Assembly: GCF_047948215.1 (NCBI RefSeq)
Contig: NC_134455.1
Span: 168,002,575-168,066,574, forward strand
Direction of reading: 5' to 3'
DNA: 64,000 nucleotides
Origin: Lycorma delicatula
Taxonomy: Eukaryota > Arthropoda > Insecta > Hemiptera > Fulgoridae
Position 1 is the first letter of the stretch. The number at the start of each line of letters is the position of its first letter. The notes beneath the pieces were generated by a model. The model had not been told where the DNA came from and ran no database searches. It saw nothing but the letters and a program-made list of their open reading frames with translations. Positions 48,899-60,861 of this stretch are shown in pieces. The position numbers and the translations under genes were made by a program.

Positions 48899-50157
48899 TC
48901 AGGTTGTCTAAAATGTATGGAGCCTGTGGAGGCCAAAATTGAGAATACATTTATTGTTGTTGGAAAATAAAATCATAAGATCATATATGCACCATTTTTT
49001 TCGATTACCTTTTGCCATTATTCCCGCAACATCATAATCCCGTCGCTATAGAACTTCTATGGTTTTTGCACAAAAAATAGTGACACGAGGTTTACAGAGA
49101 CCTCTTTTGAAATAACTTAACATCATTCAGGGAGTTCTGCAGAGACCGAAACAAATGATAGTTTGACGGTGTCAAATCCGAGCTATTCGGTGGATGCATT
49201 AAAACCTTCTAATCAAGTTCTCTCAATTTCTGACGAGCCGTTAAAGATGTACGTGTTCTGTCGTTGTCAGCGGGGCACCACGTCTTTTTTGTTGACCGAT
49301 TCAGGCCGTTTCTTTTGAATTGCTAGGTGCAATTGCGCTAATTGTCGACAGTACTGGCCTGAGTCTACCGTACTGCCTGGCGGCTGCAGCTCGAGAGTTA
49401 CGATGCTCTTCCAGTCCCACCAAACGCAAAATATAACCTTACTGGGCGTCAGTTTGAGCTTTGCCATGGACTATGGAGTTTCTCCTCGTTTCGACTACGA
49501 TCTTTTTCGCACAATGTTGTCGTAGGTTATCCACTTTTCATCACTCGTGATCAACCGCTTCAGAAATAGCTCGATTTCGTTACGTTTCAGTAGATTTTCA
49601 GATAGAAATTTGATCGACTAAATTTTTCATCAGTTCATGTGGCACCCAAACGTCAAGATACTTTTTGTAGCCAGCTTTCTTCAAATGGTGATGAACACCG
49701 TTTGGTGATGGATTTTTAGGTCATTGGCGATGTCTTGACTGCTTACATGCCGGTCTTCCTCGATTAATATCATTCACGTTTTCTGTGATTGGTCGCCCAC
49801 TGCGAGGAGTATCTTGGACATCGAAATTTCCAGAACGATAGCGACTGAAACATCTTTTGGTTGTTGCTTTTGATAACGTATCTTGCCCGCCGAGATTTCT
49901 TCACGGGCCTTCGCAGCATTTGCGCCTTTGTCGAGATAAAATTGTTTAATGTAGCGCAGTTTTGCGGAAAACACACATCTGCACAACACAATACCTTACG
50001 TCTGAGTGTAAGAATTCCAGCACTTTTTGTACATCTACTACCTTCAAATACCAATCGTCAAATGACCTTCGGCCTGACCCACTGCGACTTATAGACCCTA
50101 AGATTTGGGACGCTAAGCTGTCTCGTGCGCAAAAGGTACTTTTTAGACTATTACATA
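48899..50157 (-). mobile_element. Old mariner element, second copy type
   Basis: About 1.26 kb, the right size for mariner, with a minus-strand transposase pseudogene. The ends share only a weak inverted similarity (GTCTAAAA-GTA words at 48,906-48,917 and about 50,136-50,148), so boundaries are approximate. The protein type differs from the element at 34-35 kb: it belongs with mariners carrying 'VWWDWKGI--YELLPPG'. Both copies are unrelated insertions of the same superfamily, this one clearly older. Confidence 0.75.
48990..49990 (-). pseudogene. mariner transposase pseudogene (older copy)
   Basis: Landmarks in order on the minus strand. LRYIKQFYLDKGANAAKARE lies within 49,989-49,774: the N-terminal DNA-binding helices. 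A 'SGNFDVQD-SGRPITEN'-like linker is readable across frames near 49,850-49,770. LITSDEKWITYD, with the first catalytic aspartate, lies near 49,560-49,530. VIFCVWWDWKSIVTLELQPP, then RPESVNKKDVVPR, lies in 49,467-49,267. A DNDRTRTSLTARQKLREL block carries the second aspartate. PPNSSDLTPSNYHLFRSLQN lies near 49,195-49,135, where relatives have SDYHLF: the third catalytic aspartate is AAC (asparagine) at 49,161-49,163. Multiple frameshifts and stops also inactivate it. Confidence 0.8.
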
Positions 50158-52590
50158 ATGCAAAACATTCAAAAGTGGTAAAACACCGGGATGTGTGTCT
50201 TATTTCAGTAACAGCAACTTTTCCCGGTAAATTGATCCTAAGTAATTTATTTTCTATTATTTTCTTATTTTTTTAACTAAAAAGTGTAATTAACATCAAA
50301 TACTTCAGAGAAAGTTTAATTAATGGCTATAACATTTATTGTTATTAATATTGATATTACTGTTAGCAATATTACTATTGCTGTAGGGTCGCCAGCTAGG
50401 TATTATTTTCTGTTCGAAACGTGTGTTTTAAAAAAAAGAAAATGGAAAGATAATTTTGTTTATCCAGTGTTAATCTCGATCCCTGCATTATGGTTCTGCT
50501 ACTAATAATATAATTTTACCGTTGTATTTCGAAAAGAATGATGTAGTACAAGACAACGAGGGCGTATCGAGTGAGGTTGGTATTCTAATAGAAAGAGTAC
50601 GAATAGGACGAAAATGCGAATAAGGGGGAGAACACTAAAAGACGTTTTATTTGAGAACCTAGTTTTCAACGGGCACCTGCGGTGATCGCATAACCTTAGT
50701 AACTAAATTGTTATATTTGCTTTTGTATTTATTAGTGACTATGCGTAAATTTTTGTGTATTATTTTATTTATACTGTATTTTATAGTGTTTTTTTTTTTT
50801 TGAATGAAAAAAAGAATTAGAGTGAGAAAAGAATTATGTAATTTCGTTTATTTGACACAGTGACAATACAAAGGTTTACCTGAATTTTTTTGTGCAGCTA
50901 TATAATCATTAATCTTTAGTTATAAATTATAGTTGATTTAAAATTATAGTTTATTTTAAAATTACCTCTTCGTACAAAATAAAACACCAGAAGGATGTTT
51001 CTCATTTTGCGTAACACGATTTTGATGTTAATTTTAATTACGTACTATAAACTGACTCTTTAAATCTATTCCTTTTATAAACCCTGTAGTCTCTATAGAT
51101 CTTTATAAAATCTTTATAGACAATAAATCTGCTGTTTTTTTTTGTTTTTTTTTTTTTTTTAAATTTAGATTTATCATTGAATTTATATTACAGTAGTTTT
51201 TATTTCTGACTAATCACTGTGACAAAAATTTAAATAAGTTCTTTGCTGGAGTTATTGTTTTGTTGACGTACTACTTAATCGTATTTACTATTTTAATTTT
51301 GTGATTAACCGCCAGCTTTCAGCTCAGATTTGTTTTCTTCTAGTAAAATACCTTCATTAGTGAAACGAAATTCATTCATTTGTCTAATGGATAAGTTTTT
51401 ATGACTTACCAAGAATTATATGACTTTTTTTTTTGCGTACGACTTAATATTCCTAAGTCTTGAATGACGTATGATGTATTTCTTGTTTTAATTATTGTAA
51501 AACAAAAAATTATTATTCTTTATTGAATGCCTTGATTCCATATAACCGCTCCGTAGCGTACCGTGTTTTGTTGAAAGTGGCTGCAATTTTAGGATATTAT
51601 TATGTGAAATGTATTAAAACTTTAAATGTTTCTGCTACTTTGCATCGGTCATCGCTCGCTTCGTCAATTTATGATTAGGAATCTTTTATTTAGTATCCAG
51701 AAGTTTAGGTATTCAAAGTAAAACAATGGAATTGTAAAATATTAAAACTTACAGAGGTACTAGACTTGTATTTTATCCATGCATTTGTTGTTGTTAAAAG
51801 AGAGTAAAGGACTTTTTTTAAAGAAGTCTACAAGACTTGTTAGTGTTTTAATCTTTTCAGTAGTAAAAGTGGATTAATGTAACGTTAATGATTGTTCATT
51901 TTGAGTGGGTTTGTTAATAAAAAATTCTAAGAAATTTATCAGGTTTTGATAAAAGATCGGCAAAGTGTTTGTTGTACCTTGTCTCCAACAATAAATTGTA
52001 ATTATAGTTACGGTTTGTCAAATTTCTATATTAATTTCTAACTGCTTCCTCATTCGTCCAATACCGCTTCAGGGAACATTTTAACGCATTATTTTAATTG
52101 GTAAGACTGCAATTTTGTATGAGAAAACTATTTTACGGTAGGAATTTGTTTTTAATGATCTGGAACATTAATATAATATTTTTTGTTCGAAATAAACAAA
52201 TTTGGATTGTTTTAGTTTATTTCGAATTTTTAACCAAATAAAAGGTTCTCGTTCAGGAGAGCAGTAATTATATCTGTAACTTAAAATTCCAACATAATAT
52301 CTAAGTTGTTTCCTGTAAAACTGGAGTGTTATCAATTTTTTTCACTACTTTATTCCATTAAACCTATTCGTGTTAGAACACTTTACATTCTGAACATTTT
52401 TTATTTTAGATACACGAGTATTCAGTAGTTATTCAGATATCAGATACTGATACCGATTATAATCTTTTTACTTTGATTTAATTTTCATTGTTTAAGTTTA
52501 CTGAAATATTGATGTGTTATTTTACATTAGAAGATAAAAATAGATTGGATATTTTAAATGTAAGAATTGAATTATCGTGAGTTAAATTTT
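50158..52590. other. AT-rich DNA, no gene recognised
   Basis: AT-rich with long homopolymer runs (for example T-runs near 51,135-51,160). The frame 50,323-50,505 is not supported. Confidence 0.55.
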
Positions 52591-52990
52591 ACTGTAGTGT
52601 TGTTGCCTGCGGTGCGGCCAGCTCGCAACGACACTTTCAATGCTTTCCGTGTTACGTTGAGGTCGGTGCGAGAAGAAATCGGATGTTTTTAAGACGGACG
52701 GTGCAGCCGCGGCCACGGCTCCACAGCTTACCTGATTTAGTGCTTGCTCTGATATTCAGAGATTATATTCGAGGTATAATTACGGACAGCGTCTCATTAA
52801 AGTGCAGTTGCTCAAGAGGCTGCCGCGGGATACAACACAACAAAGCATAAACATCTTATATGACTCCTAGTATCTTCCCTCCGTTTCTCCGCCGACTCCC
52901 TCTAGTTCATTCCCTGGACAAACACATGCAGCATTCCCACAGCTGTTGCTGACCCGCTGACCAAAGGTTAAGGTCATAAACGTTCGGTAT
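52591..52990 (-). promoter_or_regulatory. GC-rich island, possible promoter or 5' exon
   Basis: A roughly 400-bp GC- and CpG-richer island in AT-rich surroundings. On the minus strand CAG|GTAAGC, a consensus splice donor, falls at 52,734-52,726. Upstream of it in that sense lie a CAGCTG E-box word (near 52,940) and TGACCAAAGGTTAAGGTCA (52,958-52,976), which contains nuclear-receptor-type half-sites (AGGTCA and its inverse TGACC). No open frame is recognised, so a non-coding first exon or enhancer is one reading. The other is an unrecognised repeat. No transcript evidence is available. Confidence 0.3.
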
Positions 52991-55900
52991 TAACCCTTCT
53001 CTTCATTTATTACTAATAAGCTTTTATCTTTCTTTTAACAAGACATCTTTAGCAAATAATAATTTTCTACCCGACTGAAATTAATTTATCGTATACGAAA
53101 TTATTTATTTATTTATATATAATGGACAATTATTCCTGTATCCTTAACTTGATTTATATATGCATTAATTTTTATTCATAAATTATGTTTGAAGTAACAA
53201 ATCGTGAATGGATCTGGTAATACGAGTTCAAGCTAGGTTTGCTTTCGGTCTTAATCGATGTACGTGTATTTACGGTTTGGTAATCGTTAATCATAACTCA
53301 TCATTCTTGTCCTTTTTTTTTTATTTATTCGTTAATTAAATAAACCGTTGAGATTGATATGGAATTTTAATAATAATTATTATTATTTTTGTTATTATTT
53401 ATTCTTGAATAGATTTGCTTTCTTTCCTATTTTTTTGTAAAAGGTTATTCAATCGGAAATGTTGGTCTGTCTCGTTCGAGATTTAATCCCTTTTAAAAAA
53501 AATGAATGATGTTATTTTATCAAAAACGTAAATTTTTTTCCGACTGAAGTTAGGTATCGACCTCGGTTATCTCTATATTTCGTCATATTTTTTGTCTTCA
53601 CAGAAGGTAAAATTACATAAAATAGTACAATTCCAAGTATTTTTACAATATTTTATCTGGCTAAATCTTTAAGGAAGGAACTAGAGAAGGGCAATCTTAG
53701 TTGTTTTAAATTGGAAAACAAGAAATTGCTAAAAAATCGAACACAAAAAAATTACTAAAAACTAAAACCAGAGATGATCATTTCACTTGTTAAGCACTCA
53801 TCTTCAGTAGTTGCTGAAGAATTAATGTGAAAAATAAAATTAAAAAATCAATGAAGAAAATAATATTTGAAAACCAAACAATCATTATTTTTGAAACTGT
53901 ACAAAATTAAATCTTTCACTTTTTTTAAGGTATATATAAAAACAACTATTGACCGAGAGAGTAAAAAGTACCCCTTTAGGCGCATTCCCTGTCGAAAGTG
54001 TACACTTAGCGTCTAAACAACGGAAAATTATAACTCAGATCAATAGTGTTGGTTAAGATTTATTTAAAGAAATATGGAAACTGTATGAAGCATACACCAG
54101 TATAAAAAAATACTTTCTATTTGAACAACATGAGAGGGTTGTTATAAATATCGGTTCTCTCTCGTTATTCAACATTGAAATTTTTTCTACATCATATTTA
54201 CTAAGTAAGTATCTAATTCCTGTTTATCATGAATATTCTATGAAACATTCGTTTCGTGAAACTAATTTGATAATAGTTTCCTGGCAGTGTCGGTTGGACT
54301 TCTATACTTAAAATGAGTCAAATGCTTCTTTATTCTACTTTCAGTCTCTTTTTTTGTTAGCTTTGTATATACTACTTCTATTATTCATCTTTACAAATTA
54401 ATTTATGATCGCTTATTCTTTTAGAAGGATTTAGCATCTTTAGCGTTTCCGAAGACAAAGGCCAATTTCCAGGATGTAGCCTCGGAAACTTTAATATATT
54501 ATTAAATAATTTTTATTTTAAGCAAGTTTAGTAAAAATACCCTGTGAAAATGAATAAATTCTTTGTAGAAATTTATTTAAACAATGCTTTTTTTGATATA
54601 ATGTTTGATTTAAGAATACAACGATGGATATCAAAATTCGTGTTCTCCGCAGTGTAATGAGGATTTGCTGAATTCATATAAGTAATACTGCATATTTAAT
54701 CGATCGTATTATGCATTTAAACTATTTTACTCTAAAATAATTATTTTATTTTTGTCTGGCTTGGTAAGTTTGTTAATTTTGTTGTAATATGTTAAACTTA
54801 TTATATTTTCAATAATTTTATCGACCCGCTGCTGCTTTAACGTTGAATCTGCAGCGTTCGGTAATAGAAAATTACTTATTATTTAGGTGGATTTAAGATA
54901 AGAGTTATTTTTCATTTAAGAACGTATCCCTCGAATTATACATTTTTTATTGCTAGTGTCTCGAATCGGTTGAATGTTCAGGACAGTTAGTGTGAGGGGT
55001 TACTGCTGCTTTTTTTCTTATCGATTTTGTATAAACACTACGAACGGAGTTGTTTTTTACGTCTAATTTGAATTGTTATCGTTCTACGTATAAAATGTTT
55101 TACACTATACTTGGTAATTTTTACTCTTTTCTACAGGTAAAACTATTAGGTATTATATGTATTAATTCTTACGCGTAAAACTCATGAATATATTTTATAT
55201 TTATCCATTCTATACTTCTTAGATTATTAAATACATACTATCATCTATACTACTGAAAGTTTTATCCGGGAAATAAAATTTGCATCTTACCGTAAAATTG
55301 ATACGCTTAATATCGAATTTCCTTATCATAGTTAAATATTTTCGATTAGATTTCTTTCCTCTCTCTTTTATCTCATTTGTCAAAAGTTAATTTTTTAGAA
55401 CTTAGGACGACCGATTTCAACGTTAAATAGGCATATGAAAACAAAGCACGGTAAAAATCGAAAGCAGGGTGGACATCATGCGCGATGGATGCGGGCTTAA
55501 GAAGATAAGAGTGGCAGTGAAGCATGAAGTGGCAAGGGAAAGAATAGGAAAGATATTCGGTTTCCTTCCTAGGGGAAAATAAAAGCAAAAGAAGAGAAAG
55601 AAGAATAATTTTACAAGTAATGGCAAGACGTTGGTCCGCACGGGGGGCGATACATCAAGCTCCGTAAGCCGGGCTTAGCTTACCGTTTCGAAATGTATAA
55701 ACTACCGCTATCACCGTCTGGAAAATTGCTTCATACACTTTCAAAAACAAAACCATCAGCTTAAATCGCCTCAAATCCTTTATTTAAGGGGCTTAAGTGA
55801 ATCCTTATACATCGTGCAGAAACTGCTTTTTGTTAGGAAAAAATATATATATTTATTTATAAAATATGTACGCATAATTTTTAATTTAGCAAGAATTCTA

Positions 55901-58204
55901 AATAAGTTATGCTTTCGTCGTTGCTATTTAAATGCTTAGGTGAATGCCCACCCTTATTACAACGCGAGTTAGTGGTTTAAAATGTTTTATACTTTCCGTA
56001 TCTGAAAAAAGTTGTTGCATCCAGTTTAAAATCTTTATTTTCTTTTACGAACACCCGCTAAAATTATTGTAATACTTCACGTGTATTTTTATATTACTTT
56101 AAGGTTATTAGCCTCACGAAGTTGCAGTATGAAACAAAATTTATTACATTAGCATCTGGTAGGTTATTATTGTTATAACACTTGCTCCTATCTGAATTCA
56201 ATGTGCTTGATTTATTAATGTTTTATTCGTTATTAGTAAACACGGTAATACTCAGTACTTGAATAGAATGAAGGTGAGTATTGAATAGTACTCTTTTATA
56301 CAAACATTGGGTTTAATATATGTATATTTATTTATAATATAAAATACCTTTTAACAGGAAACACCTTCCAAAATGATTTTATTGGTGTATATTATATTCT
56401 GTACAAAATTTATTACTAAATTACTTCGTAAATTAAATACCACTGTACATAAACATTTGTTTAAGTGTTGTCGACGGGATAAAAAAAAAAATTTCTGTGC
56501 ATTGTTTATCATTTTACTGGTGATAAATTCATCCTTCCATGTTATCCATTACAATCTCAAATGTCACTAAATTTCTACCAAATCTTTTTAATGATTTGTT
56601 AGATTTCTGCTTCTGTTTAATTCACTGATTTTTGAAAATTAATATTTTTTAATACTATCTGGCTTTCGCTTCTCCTTGAGTTGACGTCGGTCATCGAGTC
56701 CATGTTTACATCCATACATTTAATTTGCGGTTATTTCAGTGGATAGTAGGTATCGGTTCGGTTCACTTTCAGCCATAAAAATAAATTAGAGAATTATAAT
56801 AAATTTTTCTAATTTTGTAATTTTTTTTCTTATTTTAAAAATATATTCGGCGATACGTAAAAATATTATGTAATCAATTCTAAAGTTTTTTGTTTTCTTT
56901 TTCAATAGTGAAACTTTATTTCTACTATACCTCAATATTAGTCTCCAGGGAAGCTGTATGTGAACTAACGTTAGTTCTAGCTGTAAACATGTTTATTATA
57001 CCCTTCATATTTGTCCTTTTTATTCTTGTTTGTAACATGGAATTATAATAATACTTACTTCCACCCTAATAAGAAGATATGTAAATCGTTAGATAGAGAA
57101 GATACTCTTTATTCGGTGTATTTGGCTCGATACACTACGTAGCAGTTTTTTTTGTACGAATAAAAACGTGCACGCTCATATCCGTATATGTTTAAATATG
57201 CTTTATTGAACCATTATTTGATCGTTTAGTTTTAATAGATAAACGACCAAAAAGGTTGTCATCTAATCAACATATAAACACAAGAATCTCGAAATACAGA
57301 AAATAGAGATTCAGTTTTACATAACTGTTGAAAAGAATTAGCCTTATATAGAAATTTTAATGAAAAAAATGCAAACAACGGCATTCAAGGCAGAAAAAAT
57401 AAATAAAGGCCTTAAAAAGCAACTCATCGAAGCAAAACTACAAACGAAGCTTTGTATTAAAAAAAAAAATAAATAAAACCATCCTTAAGATAAAAAAATG
57501 CAGTAACGCGGAAAGATTCGACTTTTTTTTACACATAAATTACATTTTTTCAAAATTTTTATTTATGATATATGTTGGATTTTTTATTATTTGCAGTTGT
57601 GATTTCCATATATTTATGCTGAAAACTATTGAAATTTATTTGGTTTGTTTGTTGCAGGTAGCCTACTTTGTTTACTTTTAACCGGGTCAATTCATTACTA
57701 GGTAAGGCTTTATATTGAGTGTTTTTGAACTGAATTTATATTTTCAAAAAAATAATTTAACAAAAACAAACGAACACAGAGACGGAAGCAGCTGAGCTAC
57801 ATTTTCCATAAAACGTAGCGATTTATCTCCAGAATTGTGAACGCTTTATGAAACAAGTAGTTTTAGCATTTCATGGAAAAAACCGGTTTTCATTTTTTTG
57901 TGGATACGTTACTCCAGTGCACGCATATTAATATTATCTGTTACATTTCTGTAGATGAAACGTAATCTTTCATTCTCCGTCTTTTAACAAAACTTTCATA
58001 TATTTCTTTTCAATTTTCTTCGTATACTTTTGTTACGTCGATTTGAAATATTATTTTTTTGAGTTACTGAAACGTTCAGAAATCGAATTTGGAGCCCGTT
58101 TTAAGATGTGCAGATTGGAGTGAATGAATGTTTGATGTATATCGCAGTTACAGATAAGTTTTTACTTGTAGAATTATAAAAACAAAAGATTTAATAGTTA
58201 AATA
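52991..58204. other. AT-rich DNA, no gene recognised
   Basis: AT-rich. A purine-rich, GC-richer block at 55,430-55,680 gives two overlapping minus-strand frames (55,373-55,588 and 55,423-55,641) that I do not recognise. The frame 56,373-56,570 has chance-like composition. Confidence 0.5.
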
Positions 58205-58514
58205 TAGCTCACTGGGCTGGTCTCTAGTGGTTAACTCGTCGCAAATCAGTTTTTTAACAGCTGATTATCGAAGTCGGAGATTCTAAGGTTCAAATCATAG
58301 TAAACGTTAGTTGCTTTTATACAGATTTGAATACTAGACAGTGGATACCAGTATAATTTGATGGTTGGGTTTTAATTAACCGTACGTCTCCGGAATGGTC
58401 GGCCTGAGTCTGTGCATACACCTCATTTACATGTCATCTTCATCTCATTGAGCCGTAGGGGGGTTGCTTGGTTGATTTGATTGCAACATACACATTAGGA
58501 AAATAAATAAATTA
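58205..58514 (+). mobile_element. tRNA-derived SINE, family B, copy 3
   Basis: The clearest promoter of the family: GGGCTGGTCTCTAGTGGTTA with AACTCG (A-box region, 58,214-58,239) and GGTTCAAATC (B box, 58,287-58,296), about 50 bases apart as in tRNA genes. The body then follows: TTGCTTTTATACAGATTTGA, AGACAGTGGATACCAG, CGTCTCCGGAATGGTCGG, CCTGAGTCTGTGCATACACC, CATCTCATTGAGCCGTAGGG, GCAACATACACATTAGG and an A/T-rich tail. Confidence 0.87.
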
Positions 58515-60799
58515 AGCACTAGATCCCATCGTCTCGGTTACTTAAATTGATGAAGCTCGCCATGTATGGTAGCTACCCTAGAGATAGCTTACAGGTCGAA
58601 TGACTAATTGCGAGGGAGATCCGGCTACCTCAGCGCCGTTGTCATCGTTGGTCTGCTACTATTAATTCACCGTACATTCGACTTCTTTTACTTTATCGTC
58701 GTGAAGGAAGATGAAATCGCCAACTACATTCCTTAAGCGTAACCTTTTATATCATTATATTTTCCAATTATAGATATATGTTTAGTATTAAATTGAATTC
58801 CCCCACACATGAGTTTAATTTATGTATATTTTTCAAATTAAATGTTAGTAACTTAATTTCTGTTAAACGAGGTGCGGATTATAAACGGAAGTTTTTTTAA
58901 CGTTCTGATTTCTATCTGACAGTTCCTTGAATATTTGTATTCAACCTTTTTGCGTGGTTTTTTTCTTCCTAGTTTGATTTACTTTTATTGTATCTTTTAT
59001 GTTTTTAATAAAACAACTTGTTTTGCTGTTAATCCTTAAAGTACACAAATCCGAAAGTGAGTAATGTTTTTCTTCTTAGACGTTGCTAGTCATTTACCGC
59101 CCATTTACTTGTGCCTTACAGGAATTTATTCTCTGAACTGTTCATCTGTAGAAAAACTTTCCTCTGTGGTTTCTATTATTCTTTATTATTAAATGACTTA
59201 TTACATTTGTGTATTATTATATAACAATTGCTTATTTTGTTTTGCGTAAATTTTAACATTAAAAGAAACATATTTATGTTTTTCGTTAGAGAGAGAAATT
59301 TGTTGCCTATAGTAATTGAGTATTATGTATGCAATTTTAATTTATTGTTAATTTTTGTTTGATTTTAATTACTGTTGAAAAGTTCTCGTGATTATGTAAA
59401 TATTTAACATACCACTCCGTTTTTTTTTCTTGAAGCATTTCCTTGTGCACGTGAAAATTTATTCTGCTATAACAATTATTTGCGTTACGCAATGAGTATT
59501 AATGTAATAGTTAATAGCTGATACGATAGCCTACAGTAAGTAACATAGTAATGTTGGGAATAACATAATGTAATGTAATCGGACTGGAGTGCAGTTAAAT
59601 CTCTAATTAACAGTATTATATAATATAATGTAGAGTCGTGGCGCTTTCCATCTTAACGATTGTGGTATCTGGTACACGGCTAATAGGATAGTGTTCATTA
59701 AAGTAATACTAATTGTGTTTACCTGTTGTATTAATAATGCTATTTTCTGCCGTTTGATTTTGTAAATTTGAATTTATTTACATCTTTTCACAGACCATTG
59801 TTCTATGTAATTTTTTTTTTTCAGTAGTATTTATGTAATTCTTTCTTGCATTTTGAACTTTAGAGTAGAATGAATTAGAATTTCTCGATCGCTTCTCTAG
59901 CAACGATTAGATATATTTTAAACGGTTAATGAAAATTATTATACGTAAAATGCATATTTCAAATGTCCAATTAACACAATAAATAAACAATTCACATGTC
60001 AGTATTTCCGTTACGGATATTAAAAATTAGGGATTTTTTTACCGAATCGAAATCGTTATTAGATGACTACGATCCGTGTAAGTAAGATTTGTTAAAAAAT
60101 TTCAGTTTGTTGAATTTCTCTTTTTTCTGTCAGTATTTGGAACAACAATACTAGTCTACGCATTCTCGATTTGATTGAGATTATTGTCTTTCCTGAATCT
60201 GTTTATATTAGTTCTATTTATCAATGTTTTCCCTCATTAAATAGGTATAAATTAATTTTACAATCGCTGAAGCAACATTAATTTTGTTTGATTAGTATAA
60301 AGAATGTTCGTTTAATGGTTACTCTACGTAGTATGAGGAAACATTTTAATGAATATAAAGTTTTATCATGATTCAAATTTAAGTTTTCGATGTGTAAGTA
60401 GCTCTCATGTTTTCCTGTTGTTGACATTGCAACGGTTGAATTATTGCACGTAAACAAAAAATTAGATTATTGAATAATAAAAGCAACTTAAGTAAATATT
60501 CAGTCCCAGGTGGTTTTAATTACACGTTTATACCTAGTGTACGAAAATATTCATTTTAAATAACTTTAAAACGTTATTAAGCAAAAAATATTTTTTTCTA
60601 ACATAAATATTTTTCTTGTTTCTGGTTTAGGATCATAAAATGATGTTTTCGTTTTATGTAGGTTACATTTTTGATATTTTGCTAGTTTCAACTTTTTTTT
60701 ACCCATTTTTTGAATTAAAGATAAAGGGTATTTCCAGTTCTTACTTATCACTAATGACTAAGATAAAAGAAAACTCTAGTGGCGCACGCAAACTTCCTC

Positions 60800-60861
<62 letters not shown>

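Noticed and set aside
50323..50505. 60-codon frame with hydrophobic start
   Set aside because: Apparent hydrophobicity comes from ATT/ATA codons of AT-rich DNA; no signal or domain support.
58205..58300. Possible genuine tRNA gene at the head of SINE family B copy 3
   Set aside because: A and B boxes are present, but no acceptor stem closes and the sequence continues into the shared SINE body.
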